Assembly: GCF_022539505.1 (NCBI RefSeq)
Contig: NC_061509.1
Location: 214,606,254 to 214,670,253 of the forward strand
Direction of reading: 5' to 3'
From: Lolium rigidum
Taxonomy: Eukaryota; Streptophyta; Magnoliopsida; Poales; Poaceae
DNA: 64,000 nt
Below are positions 46,132 to 57,683 of this stretch, piece after piece (positions within the stretch are counted from its first letter, which is position 1; each line of letters starts with the position of its first letter). The translations under genes and the position numbers were made by a program. The notes under the pieces are model-generated. The model made no database searches, was not told where the DNA came from, and saw only the letters and a program-made list of their open reading frames with translations.

Positions 46132-48066
46132 GCATCCCCAAGCTTAGTTCTGCTCGTCCCGAGTAGGTAAAACGATAACAAAGATAATTTCTGAAGTGAC
46201 ATGCCATCATAAACTTGATCATATTGTAAACATATGTAATGAATGCAGCGATCAAAACAATGGTAATGACATGAGTAAACAAATGAATCATAAAGCAAAG
46301 ACTTTTCATGAATAGTACTTCAAGACAAGCATCAATAAGTCTTGCATAAGAGTTAACTCATAAAGCAATAAATCAAAGTAAAGGTATTGAAGCAACACAA
46401 AGGAAGATTAAGTTACAGCGGTGGCTTTCAACTTGTAACATGTATATCTCATGGATAATTGTCAACATAGAGTAATATAACAAGTGCTATATGCAAGTAT
46501 GTAGGAATCAATGCACAGTTCACACAAGTGTTTGCTTCTTGAGGTGGAGAGAGATAGGTGAACTGACTCAACATAAAAGTAAAGAGAATGGTCCTTCAAA
46601 GAGGAAAGCATCGATTGCTATATTTGTGCTAGAGCTTTTATTTTGAAAACATGAAACAATTTTGTCAACGGTAGTAATAAAGCATATGAGTTATGTAAAT
46701 TATATCTTACAAGTTGCAAGTCTCATGCATAGTATACTAATAGTGCCCGCACCTTGTCCTAATTAGCTTGGACTACCGGATCTTTGCAATGCACATGTTT
46801 TAACCAAGTGTCACAATGGGGTACCTCCATGCCGCCCGTACAAAGGTCTAAGGAGAAAGCTCGCATTTTGGATTTCTCGCTTTTGATTATTCTCAACTTA
46901 GACATCCATACCGGGACAACATGGACAACGGATAATGGACTCCTCTTTAATGCATAAGCATGTGGCAACAATTATTATTCTCATATGAGATTGAGGATAT
47001 ATGTCCAAAACTGAAACTTCCACCATGATTCATGGCTTTAGTTAGCGGCCCAATGTTCTTCTCTAACAATGCATGCTCCAACCATTAAGGTGGTAGATCT
47101 CTCTTACTTCAGACAAGACGGACATGCATAGCAACTCACATGATATTCAACAAAGATAGTTGATGGCGTCCCCAGAAGCATGGTTATCGCACAACAAGCA
47201 ACTTAATAAGAGATAAAGTGCATAAGTACATATTCAATACCACAATAGTTTTTAAGCTATTTGTCCCATGAGCTATATATTGCAGAGGTGAATGATGGAA
47301 TTTTAAAGGTAGCACTCAAGCACACTTTGGAATGGCGGATAAATACCATGTAGTAGGTAGGTATGGTGGACACAAATAGCATAGTGGTTGGCTCAAGTAT
47401 TTTGGATGCATGAGAAGTATTCCCTCTCGATACAAGGTTTAGGCTAGCAAGGTTATTTGAAACAAACACAAGGATGAACGGTACAGACAAAAATCACATA
47501 AAAGACATATTGTAAACATTATAAGATTCTACACCGTCTTCCTTGTTGTTCAAAACTCAATACTAGATATTATCTAGACTCTAGAGAAACCAAATATGCA
47601 AACCAAATTAGCAAGCTCTAAGTATTTCTTCATTAATGGGTGCAAAGTATATGGTGCAAGAGCTTAAACATGAGCACAACAATTGCCAACTATCAAATTA
47701 TCCAAGACATTTTAGAGTTACTACATGTAGTATTTTCCAATTCCAACCATATAACAATTTAACGAAGCAGTTTCAACCTTCGCCATGAAAATTAAAAACT
47801 AAGAACACATGTGTTCATACGAACCAGCGGAGCGTGTCTCTCTCCCAAACAAGCATTTATTCAAGAAAAAACAAAAACAAGAAACATACAGACGCTCCAA
47901 GTAAAGTACATAAGATGTGACCGAATAAAAATATAGTTTCAAGAGAAGGAACCTGATAATTTGTCGATGAAGAAGGGGATGCCTTGGGCATCCCCAAGCT
48001 TAGATGCTTGAGTCTTCTTGAAATATGCAGGGATGAACCACCGGGGCATCCCCAAGCTTAGAGCTT
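46132..48066 (-). mobile_element. Internal non-coding part of the minus-strand Gypsy element
   Basis: This is the approximately 1.9 kb before the 3' LTR, closely matching 52729-54613 on the plus strand (reversed). It contains the hairpin at 47975-47995 and two copies of GCATCCCCAAGCTTAG near 47990 and 48050. It is cut at 48066 by the insertion of the plus-strand element. The rest of the host element is not found on the right and may lie in the gap at 56082 or outside. Confidence 0.8.
47975..47995 (-). repeat. Conserved perfect hairpin, copy 1
   Basis: GGGGATGCC and GGCATCCCC pair around a 3-base loop (TTG on the plus strand). It is identical in its arms to those at 52729 and 58312. Confidence 0.85.
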
Positions 48067-49659
48067 TGATACGTCTCCGACGTATCGATAATTTCTTATG
48101 TTCTATGCCATATTATTGATGATACCTACATGTTTTATGCACACTTTATGTCATATTCATGCATTTTCTGGAACTAACCTATTAACAAGATGCCGAAGTG
48201 CCGGTTCTCGTTTTACTGCTGTTTTTGGTTTCGAAATCCTAGTAACGAAATATTCTCGGAATTGGACGAAACGAAGACCCGGGGGCCTATTTTTCCACGG
48301 AGCTTCCGGAAGACCGAAGAACACACGAAGTGGGGCCACGAGGTGGCGACACCACGTGGCGGCGCGGCCCGGGGGGCCCGCGCCGCCCTATGGTGTGGCC
48401 CCCTCGTCCGGCCCCCGACTGCTGCCCTTCCGCCTACTTAAAGCCTCCGTCGCGAAACCCCCGAGGCGAAAAACCACGATACGGAAAACCTTACCGAGAC
48501 GCCGCCGCCGCCGATCCCATCTCGGGGGATTCCGGAGATCTCCTCCGGCACCCTACCGGAGAGGGGATTCATCTCCCGGAGGACTCTACACCGCCATGGT
48601 CGCCTCCGGAGTGATGAGTGAGTAGTTCACCCCTGGACTATGGGTCCATAGCGGTAGCTAGATGGTTGTCTTCTCCTCATTGTGCTTCATTGTTGGATCT
48701 TGTGAGCTGCCTAACATGATCAAGATCATCTATCCGTAATACTCTATGTTGTGTTTGTCGGGATCCGATGGATAGAGAATACCATGTCATGTTAATTATC
48801 AAGTTATTACATATGTGTTGTTTATGATCTTGCATGCTCTCCGTTATTAGTAGAGGCTCGGCCAAGTTGATGCTAGTAACTCCAAGAGGGAGTATTTATG
48901 CTCGATAGTGGGTTCATGTCTCCGTGAATCTGGGGAGTGACGAAACCCCTAAGGTTATGGATGTGCTGTTGCCACTAGGGATAAAACATTGATGCTATGT
49001 CCGAGGATGTAGTTATTGATTACATTACGCGCAATACTTAATGCAATTGTCCGTTGTTAGCAACTTAATACCGGAGGGGTTCGGACGATAACCCGAAGGT
49101 GGACTTTTTAGGCATAGATGCGGTTGGATGGCGGTCTATGTACTTTGTCGTAATGCCCAATTAAATCTCACTATACTTATCATGTCATGTATGTGCACTT
49201 GTTATGCCCTCTCTATTTGTCAATTGCCCGACCGTAATTTGTTCACCCAACATGCTTTTATCTTATGGGAGAGACACCTCTAGTGAACTGTGGACCCCGG
49301 TCCATTCTTTTAATACTGAAATACAAATCTGCTGCAATACTTGTTTTTACTATTTTCTCTGCAAACAATCATCTTCCACACAATACGGTTAATCCTTTAT
49401 TACAGCAAGCCGGTGAGATTGACAACCTCACTGTTTCGTTGGGGCAAAGTACTTTGGTTGTGTTGTGCAGGTTCCACGTTGGCGCCGGAATCTCTGGTGT
49501 TGCGCCGCACTACATCCCGCCGCCATCAACCTTCAACGTGCTTCTTGGCTCCTCCTGGTTCGATAAACCTTGGTTTCTTTCTGAGGGAAAACTTGCTGCT
49601 GTGCGCATCATACCTTCCTCTTGGGGTTGCCCAACGAACGTGTGAAATACACGCCATCA
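48067..49659 (+). mobile_element. 5' LTR of a young Athila-type Gypsy element (family I)
   Basis: It starts TGATACGTCTCCGACGTATC and ends ACACGCCATCA, about 1593 bp. A TACTTAAAG box near 48435 may act as TATA. By hand it differs from the matching 3' LTR at about 15 sites over about 1335 bp. AGCTT precedes it; the matching duplication on the right is hidden. Confidence 0.9.
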
Positions 49660-49672
49660 AGCATATTTTCTC

Positions 49673-49689
49673 GGCGCCGTTGCCGGGGA
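49673..49689 (+). promoter_or_regulatory. tRNA-Asp-type primer binding site
   Basis: GGCGCCGTTGCCGGGGA matches 17 of the 18 bases complementary to the 3' end of tRNA-Asp; one base is inserted at the front (TCGGCGCC). It lies 13 bases after the LTR end. Confidence 0.85.
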
Positions 49690-49914
49690 GATCAAGACAC
49701 GCTGCAAGGGGAGTCTCCACTTCTCAATCTCTTTACTTTGTTTTTGTCTTGCTTTATTTTATTTACTACTTTGTTTGCTGCATTATATCAAAACACAAAA
49801 AAATTAGTTGCTAGCTTTACTTTATTTATTGTCTTGTTTGCTATATCAAAAACACACAAAAATTAGTTTACTTGCATTTACTTTATCTAGTTTGCTTTAT
49901 TTACTACTGCTAAA

Positions 49915-52029
49915 ATGGCCAACCCTGAAAATACTAAGTTGTGTGACTTCACTAGCACAAATAACAATGATTTCCTATGCACACCTATTGCTCCACCTGC
50001 TACTACAGCAGAATTCTTTGAAATTAAACCTGCTTTACTTAATCTTGTCATGAGAGAGCAATTTTCTGGTGTTAGTTCTGATGATGCTGCTGCCCATCTC
50101 AATAATTTTGTTGAACTATGTGACATGCAAAAATATAAAGATGTAGATGGTGACATTATAAAATAAAAATTGTTCCCTTTCTCATTAAGAGGAAGAGCTA
50201 AAGATTGGTTGCTATCTCTGCCTAAGAATAATATTGATTCCTGGACTAAATGCAAGGATGCTTTTATTGGTAGATATTATCCCCCTGCTAAAATTATATC
50301 TTTGAGGAGTAGCATAATGAATTTTAAACAATTAGATAATGAACATGTTGCTCAAGCTTGGGAAAGAATGAAATCTCTGGTTAAAAATTTCCCAACCCAT
50401 GGACTGACTACTTGGATGATCATCCAAACCTTCTATGCAGGACTAAATTTTTCTTCGCGAAATTTATTGGATTCAGCTGCTGGAGGTACCTTTATGTCCA
50501 TCACTCTTGGTGAAGCAACAAAGCTTCTTGATAATATGATGGTTAATTACTCTGAATGGCACACGGAAAGAGCTCCACAAGGTAAGAAGGTAAATTCTGT
50601 TGAAGAATCCTCTTCCTTGAATGATAAGGTTGATGCTATTATGTCTATGCTTGCGAATGATAGGACTAATGTTGATCCTAATAATGTTCCATTAGCTTCA
50701 TTGGTTGCCCAAGAAGAACATGTTGATGTAAACTTCATTAAAAATAATAATTTCAACAACAATGCTTATCGGAACAATTCTAGTAATAACTATAGGCCAT
50801 ATCCTTATAATAATGGTAACGGTTATGCTAATTCTTATGGGAATTCTTACAACAATAATAGGAATATACCCCCTGGACTTGAAGCTATGCTTAAAGAATT
50901 TATTAGTACACAAACTGCCTTTAATAAATCTGTTGAGGAAAAGCTCAATAAAATTGATATTCTTGTTTCTAGAGTTGATAGTCTTGCCTCTGATGTTGAT
51001 CTTTTGAAATCGAAAGTTATGCCTAATATGGATATTGAAAATAAAATTGTTACTACATCAAATGCCATCCAAGTTAGAATTAATGAGAATATAAGATTAA
51101 TGGCTGAACTGCGTGCTAGGTGGGATAGAGAAGAAAATGAAAAACTAGCTAAAAAGGAAAATGTAGCTAAAGTTTGGACTATCACCACCACTAGCAATGC
51201 TAATGATTCATATGTTGCTGCACCTCCTACTATCAATGGTAAAATAATCGGTGTTGGCGATGTTTCTACTCCTAGTGCAAAGCGCGCAAAATTACTCGAA
51301 ACCGCTAAAGCTGCTGAAACCGCTTGTGATAAAACTGCTGAAATTTTTTCCAACCTTGGGGATGATAATCCCATTGCTTTAGATTGTAATGATTTAGATT
51401 TTGATGATTGCCACATCTCTGAAGTTATAAAGTTCTTGCAAAAACTTGCTAAGGGTCCCAATGCTAGCGCTATAAATTTGGCTTTCACAAAACATATTAC
51501 AAATGCTCTCATAAAAGCTAGAGAAGAGAAACTAAAACTTGAAACTTCTATTCCTAGAAAGTTAGAGGATGGTTGGGAGCCCATCATTAAAATAAGAGTC
51601 AAAGATTTTGATTATAATGCCTTATGTGATCTTGGTGCAAGTATTTCTGTTATGCCTAAGAAAGTCTATGATATGCTTGACTTGCCACCATTGAAAAACT
51701 GTTATTTGGATGTTAATCTCGCTGATAATGCTAAAAAGAAACCTTTGGGGAAAGTTGATAATGTTCATATTATGGTTAACAATAACCTTGTCCCCGTTTA
51801 TTTTGTTGTCTTGGATATTGAATGCAATGCATCTTGCCCCATTATATTGGGAAGACCTTTTCTTCGAACCGTTGGTGCTACTATTGATATGAAGGAAGGT
51901 AATATTAAATATCAATTTCCTCTCAAGAAAGGTATGGAACACTTCCCTAGAAAGAGAATGAAGTTACCTTATGATTCTATCATTAGAACAAATTATGATG
52001 TTGATGCTTCATCTCTCGATGTCACTTGA
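49915..52029 (+). pseudogene. Gypsy gag-protease ORF with one nonsense codon; no pol follows
   Basis: The reading starts MANPENTKLCDF and is open for 705 codons but for a TAA at 50164-50166, just before the capsid block LFPFSLRGRAKDWLLSLP. Gag is followed by a helix-rich part, then an Asn/Tyr-rich linker (about 50740-50870). A CCHC zinc knuckle is not evident. Near the end comes an aspartic protease with the active-site block LCDLGASISVMPKKVYDML and the later CPIILGRPFLRT. The ORF ends SSLDVT*. Reverse transcriptase, RNase H and integrase are absent between here and the 3' LTR. The element is therefore non-autonomous and would need an Athila-type partner. Apart from the single stop it is well preserved, in keeping with its close LTRs. 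Confidence 0.88.
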
Positions 52030-54613
52030 TATACACTTTCTGCGCCTAGCTGAAAGGCGTTAAAGAAAAGCGCTTATGGGAGACAACCCATGTTTTTACT
52101 ACAGTATTATTGTATTATATTTGTGTCTTGGAAGTTGTTTACTACTGTAGCAACCTCTCCTTATCTTAGTTTTATGTTTTGTTGTGCCAAGTAAAGTCTT
52201 TGATAGAAAAGTAAGTACTAGATTTGGATTACTGCGCAGTTTCAGATTTCTTTGCTGTCACGAATCTGGGTCTATCTCCCTGTAGGTAGCTCAGAAAATT
52301 AAGCCAATTTACGAGCATGATCCTCAGATATGTATGCAACTTTCATTCAATTTGAGCATTTTCGTTTGAGCAAGTCTGGTGTCCTAATAAAATCCATCTT
52401 TACGGACTGTTCTGTTTTGACAGATTCTGTCTTTTATTTCGCATTGCCTCTTTTGCTATGTTGGATGAATTTCTTTGATCCACTAATTCCCAGTAGCTTT
52501 ATGCAATGTCCAGAAGTGTTAAGAATGATTGTGTCACCTCTGAACATGTGAATTTTTATTATGCACTAACCCTCTAATGAGTTGTTTCGAGTTTGGTGTG
52601 GAGGAAGTTTTCAAGGATCAAGAGAGGAGTATGATGCAATATGATCAAGGAGAGTGAAAGCTCTAAGCTTGGGGATGCCCCGGTGGTTCACCCCTGCATA
52701 TTCTAAGAAGACTCAAGCGTCTAATCTTGGGGATGCCCAAGGCATCCCCTTCTTCATCGACAACATTATCGGGTTCCTCCCCGAAACTATATTTTTATTC
52801 CGTCACATCTTATGCACTTTGCTTGGAGCGTCGGTTTGTTTTTGTTTTTTGTTTTGTTTGAATAAAATGGATCCTAGCATTCACTTTATGGGAGAGAGAC
52901 ACGCTCCGCTGTAGCATATGGACAAATATGTCCTTAGGCTCTACTCATAGTATTCATGGCGAAGTTTCATCTTCGTTAAATTGTTATATGGTTGGATTTG
53001 GAAAATGCTACATGTAGTAACTCTAAAATGTCTTGGATAATTTGATACTTGGCAATTGTTGTGCTCATGTTTAAGCTCTTGCATCATATACTTTTCACCC
53101 ATTAATGAAGAAATACTTAGAGCTTGCTAATTTGGTTTGCATATTTGGTTTCTCTAGAGTCTAGATAACATCTAGTATTGAGTTTTGAACAACAAGGAAG
53201 ACGGTATGGAGTCTTATAATGTTTACCATATGTCTTTTATGTGAGTTTTGCTGTACCGTTCATCCTTGTGTTTGTTTCAAATAACCTTGCTAGCCTAAAC
53301 CTTGTATCGAGAGGGAATACTTCTCATGCATCCAAAATACTTGAGCCAACCACTATGCCATTCGTGTCCACCATACCTACCTACTACATGGTATTTATCC
53401 GCCATTCCAAAGTAAATTTCTTGAGTGCTACCTTTAAAATTCCATCATTCACCTTTGCAATATATAGCTCATGGGACAAATAGCTTAAAAACTATTGTAG
53501 TATTGAATATGTACTTATGCACTTTATCTCTTATTAAGTTGCTTGTTGTGCGATAACCATGTTTCGGGGACGCCATCAACTATTCTTTGTTGAATATCAT
53601 GTGAGTTGCTATGCATGTCCGTCTTGTCTGAAGTAAGAGAGATCTACCACCTTTATGGTTGGAGCATGCATGTTGTTAGAGAAGAACATTGGGCCGCTAA
53701 CTAAAGCCATGATTCATGGTGGAAGTTTCAGTTTGGACATATATCCTCAATCTCATATGAGAATAATAATTGTTGCCACATGCTTATGCATTAAAGAGGA
53801 GTCCATTATCTGTTGTCCATGTTGTCCCGGTATGGATGTCTAAGTTGAGAATAATCAAAAGCGAGAAATCCAAAATGCGAGCTTTCTCCTTAGACCTTTG
53901 TACGAGCGGCATGGAGGTACCCCATTGTGACACTTGGTTAAAACATGTGCATTGCAAAGATCCGGTAGTCCAAGTTAATTAGGACAAGGTGCGGGCACTA
54001 TTAGTATACTATGCATGAGACTTGCAGCTTGTAAGATATAATGTACATAACTCATATGCTTTATTACTACCGTTGACAAAATTGTTTCATGTTTTCAAAA
54101 TAAAAGCTCTAGCACAAATATAGCAATCGATGCTTTCCTCTTTGAAGGACCATTCTTTTTACTTTTATGTTGAGTCAGTTCACCTATCTCTCTCCACCTC
54201 AAGAAGCAAACACTTGTGTGAACTATGCATTGATTCCTACATACTTGCATATTGTACTTGTTATATTACTCTATGTTGACAATTATCCATGAGATATACA
54301 TGTTACAAGTTGAAAGCAACCGCTGAAACTTAATCTTCCTTTGTGTTGCTTCAATGCCTTTACTTTGATTTATTGCTTTATGAGTTAACTCTTATGCAAG
54401 ACGTATTAATACTTGTCTTGAAGTACTATTCATGAAAAGTCTTTGCTTTATGATTCACTTGTTTACTCATGTCATTACCATTGTTTTGATCGCTGCATTC
54501 ACTACATATGTTTACAAATAGTATGATCAAGGTTATGATGGCATATCACTTCAGAAATTATCTTTGTTATCGTTTTACCTGCTCGGGACGAGCGGAACTA
54601 AGCTTGGGGATGC
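52030..54613 (+). mobile_element. Non-coding 3' half of the family I element
   Basis: It starts with the block AAGAAAAGCGCTTATGGGAG, shared in form with the two elements to the right. It contains AAGCTTGGGGATGCC at about 52666, a near copy at about 52725 within the hairpin, and the true polypurine tract AAGCTTGGGGATGC (54600-54613) before the 3' LTR. No pol gene. Short ORFs conserved with 46132-48066 (for example 53770-53982) are broken in the third element and are not called as genes. Confidence 0.8.
52729..52749 (+). repeat. Conserved perfect hairpin, copy 2
   Basis: Arms GGGGATGCC and GGCATCCCC around CAA; identical to copy 3 and to copy 1 read on its coding strand. Confidence 0.85.
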
Positions 54614-55950
54614 TGATACGTCTCCGACGTATCGATAATTTCTTATGTTCTATGCCATATTATTGATGATACCTACATGTTTTATGCACACTTTATGTCA
54701 TATTCGTGCATTTTCCGGAACTAACCTATTAACAAGATGCCGAAGTGCCGGTTCTCGTTTTCTGCTGTTTTTGGTTTCGAAATCCTAGTAACGAAATATT
54801 CTCGGAATTGGACGAAACGCAGACCCGGGGGCCTATTTTTCCACGGAGCTTCCGGAAGACCGAAGAACACACGAAGTGGGGCCACGAGGTGGCGACACCA
54901 CGTGGCGGCGCGGCCCGAGGGGGCCCGCGCCGCCCTATGGTGTGGCCCCCTCGTCCGGCCCCCGACTCTGCCCTTCCGCCTACTTAAAGCCTCCGTCGCG
55001 AAACCCCCGAGGCGAAAAACCACGATACGGAAAACCTCACCGAGACGCCGCCGCCGCCGATCCCATCTCGGGGGATTCCGGAGATCTCCTCCGGCACCCT
55101 GCCGGAGAGGGGATTCATCTCCCGGAGGACTCTACACCGCCATGGTCGCCTCCGGAGTGATGAGTGAGTAGTTCACCCCTGGACTATGGGTCCATAGCAG
55201 TAGCTAGATGGTTGTCTTCTCCTCATTGTGCTTCATTGTTGGATCTTGTGAGCTGCCTAACATGATCAAGATCATCTATCCGTAATACTCTATGTTGTGT
55301 TTGTCGGGATCCGATGGATAGAGAATACCATGTCATGTTAATTATCAAGTTATTACATATGTGTTGTTTATGATCTTGCATGCTCTCCGTTATTAGTAGA
55401 GGCTCTGGCCAAGTTGATGCTAGTAACTCCAAGAGGGAGTATTTATGCTCGATAGTGGGTTCATGTCTCCGTGAATCTGGGGAGTGACGAAACCCCTAAG
55501 GTTATGGATGTGTTGTTGCCACTAGGGATAAAACATTGATGCTATGTCCGAGGATGTAGTTATTGATTACATTACGCGCAATACTTAATGCAATTGTCTC
55601 GTTGTTAGCAACTTAATACCGGAGGGGTTCGGACGATAACTCGAAGGTGGACTTTTTAGGCATAGATGCGGTTGGATGGCGGTCTATGTACTTTGTCGTA
55701 ATGCCCAATTAAATCTCACTATACTTATCATGTCATGTATGTGCATTGTTATGCCCTCTCTATTTGTCAATTGCCCGACCGTAATTTGTTCACCCAACAT
55801 GCTTTTATCTTATGGGAGAGACACCTCTAGTGAACTGTGGACCCCGGTCCATTCTTTTAATACTGAAATACAAATCTGCTGCAATACTTGTTTTTACTAT
55901 TTTCTCTGCAAACAATCATCTTCCACACAATACGGTTAATCCTTTGTTAC
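54614..55950 (+). mobile_element. 3' LTR of the family I element (truncated by a nested insertion)
   Basis: It starts TGATACGTCTCCGACGTATC directly after the polypurine tract and follows the 5' LTR closely up to GGTTAATCCTTTGTTAC. There another element begins. The last ~255 bp of the LTR are missing, presumably in or beyond the gap. Confidence 0.9.
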
Positions 55951-56081
55951 TGACAAGGGATTAACTTGTCAATGCCTATGGATTGTAGGCTAGGGTTTAG
56001 TTAGAAGTAGAGGGCAAGTAGATCTCGAAGGTTTCAGCCGAAAAGTACTCGACGAATATGAAAACTAGGGTTTGCAGACAA
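55951..56081 (+). mobile_element. Left end of an LTR-type element nested in the 3' LTR
   Basis: It starts TGACAAGGGATTAACTTGTC, with the short inverted repeat GACAAG..CTTGTC, exactly where the host LTR breaks off. TG at the start suggests an LTR retrotransposon. Possible duplication GTTAC just before it cannot be checked. The family is not recognised, and only 131 bp are visible. Confidence 0.6.
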
Positions 56082-56181
56082 NNNNNNNNNNNNNNNNNNN
56101 NNNNNNNNNNNNNNNNNNNNNNNNNNNNNNNNNNNNNNNNNNNNNNNNNNNNNNNNNNNNNNNNNNNNNNNNNNNNNNNNN
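56082..56181. other. Assembly gap (100 N) hiding nested elements
   Basis: Exactly 100 N. The rest of the nested element, the end of the family I 3' LTR and the start of the next LTR must all be missing here, so several kb are probably absent. Confidence 0.99.
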
Positions 56182-56820
56182 CATTACGCACGAGTACTTA
56201 ATGCAATTGTTTGTTGTTTGCAACTTAATACTGGAAGGGGTGCGGATGCTAACCCGAAGGTGGACTTTTTAGGCATAGATGCATGCTGGATAGCGGTCTA
56301 TGTTCATTGTCGTAATGCCCTAAGTAAATATCATAGTAGTCATCATGATATGTATGTGCATTGTTATGCCCTCTCTATTTGTCAATTGCCCAACTGTAAT
56401 TTGTTCACCCAACATGCTATTTATCTTATTGGAGAGACACCACTAGTGAACTTTGGACCCCGGTCCATTCTTTTACATCTGAAATACAATCTACCGCAAT
56501 CTCTGTTCTCTGTTGTTCTTCACAAACAAACATCATTCTCCACACCATACGTTTAATCCTTTGTTTACAGCAAGCCGGTGAGATTGACAACCTAACTGTT
56601 AAGTTGGGGCAAAGTATTTTGATTGTGTTGTGCAGGTTCCACGTTGGCGCCGGAATTCCTGGTGTTGCGCCGCACAACACTCCTCCACCAACAACCTTCA
56701 CGTGGCCTTCATCTCCTACTGGTTCGATAACCTTGGTTTCTTTCTAAGGGAAACTTACTGTTGTGCGCATCACACCTTCCTCTTGGGGTTCCCAACGGAC
56801 GTGTGCATCACGCGCCATCA
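56182..56820 (+). mobile_element. 3' part of a 5' LTR, third Gypsy element
   Basis: It aligns with the last ~640 bp of the LTR at 48067-49659, but with clearly more differences, and ends GCGCCATCA. It is therefore an older member of the same LTR family, not the continuation of the LTR before the gap. Confidence 0.85.
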
Positions 56821-56831
56821 AGACTGTTTTC

Positions 56832-56849
56832 TGGCGCCGTTGCCGGGGA
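56832..56849 (+). promoter_or_regulatory. tRNA-Asp-type primer binding site
   Basis: TGGCGCCGTTGCCGGGGA, a perfect 18-base match to the tRNA-Asp 3' end, 11 bases after the LTR. Confidence 0.9.
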
Positions 56850-56973
56850 GATCAAGACACGCTGCAAGGGGAGTCTCTCACATCCAATCTCTTTACTTTG
56901 TTTATTGTCTTGCTTTACTTTATTTTATTTTCTGTCTTGTTTGATTTCTTTATATCAAAAACACAAAAAAATT

Positions 56974-57683
56974 AGAGATCTTTATGAACTTTATATTGAA
57001 TTAGGACATGATGTGTTTGAAGAGAGAATTAAAAAAACCATGGAACGTTGTTTGCAAAATAGTTGTAGCAATATTTTTAGCATGAATTCTTTGAACACTA
57101 TTATTTTTAATGCTATGTAAAAGTCTAAGCTTGGGGAAGCTGGTTGTGATATTTTTAGTCCCCCAAGCATGGAGGAGAAAATTTACTTTGATGATACTTT
57201 ACCTCCTATATATGATGATTATGGTGATGAGAATAATAATGATAGCTATCTTATTGAATTTGCTCCCACTACAATTAATAGTAATGACTATGCTTATGTG
57301 GAGAGTAATAATTTTATGCATGTAGCTCATGATAAGAATGTTTCATGTGATAGTTATATTGTTGAGTTTGTTCATGATGCTACTGAAAATCTTTATGAGA
57401 GAGGACAATATGGTTGTAGGGATTTTCATGTTACTAAAACACCTCTCTTTTTGCTTAAAATCTTGAAGTTGCGCTTGTCTTGTTTTCCTATGCTTATTGC
57501 ATTATGCTTACATGACTTGTTTATTTACAAGATTCCTTTTCATAAGAAGTGGGTTAGACTTAAAAGTGTCTCTTATTTGCTTTTGATGCTCTCTTTTGCT
57601 TCAATTCTTATTTCTTGCGAGAGCATCATTAAAATTACTGAGCCCATCTTAATGGCTATAAAGAAAGCACTTCTTGGGAGATA
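56974..57683 (+). pseudogene. Broken copy of an unrecognised ORF in a non-autonomous Gypsy element
   Basis: The frame aligns with the ORF at 62952. It contains RDLYELYIELGHDVFEERIK near the start, LPPIYDDYGDENNNDSYLIE, DSYIVEFVHDATENLYERGQ and RDFHVTKTPLFLLKILKL. A hydrophobic tail follows and the frame ends KKALLGR*. The usual ATG is lost (TTAG in its place) and a TAA interrupts at 57118-57120. It lies where gag should be, about 125 bp after the primer site. No gag, protease or pol is present in this element. Function unknown. Confidence 0.7.

Noticed and set aside
48098..48625. 175-codon ORF in the LTR, also at 54737-55171
   Set aside because: It spans the LTR promoter and leader; arginine/proline-rich from GC content and shifted between the two LTRs.
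53241..53483. 80-codon ORF with copies at 47257-47490 and 58848-59156
   Set aside because: Frame and ends differ between copies; no domain. Kept as a non-coding module, though a test for selection on more copies could change this.
53770..53982. 70-codon ORF nearly identical to one at 46759-46971
   Set aside because: Both lie in the shared 3' module of recent element copies, and the matching region near 59390 is broken by indels, so conservation reflects recent copying rather than coding.
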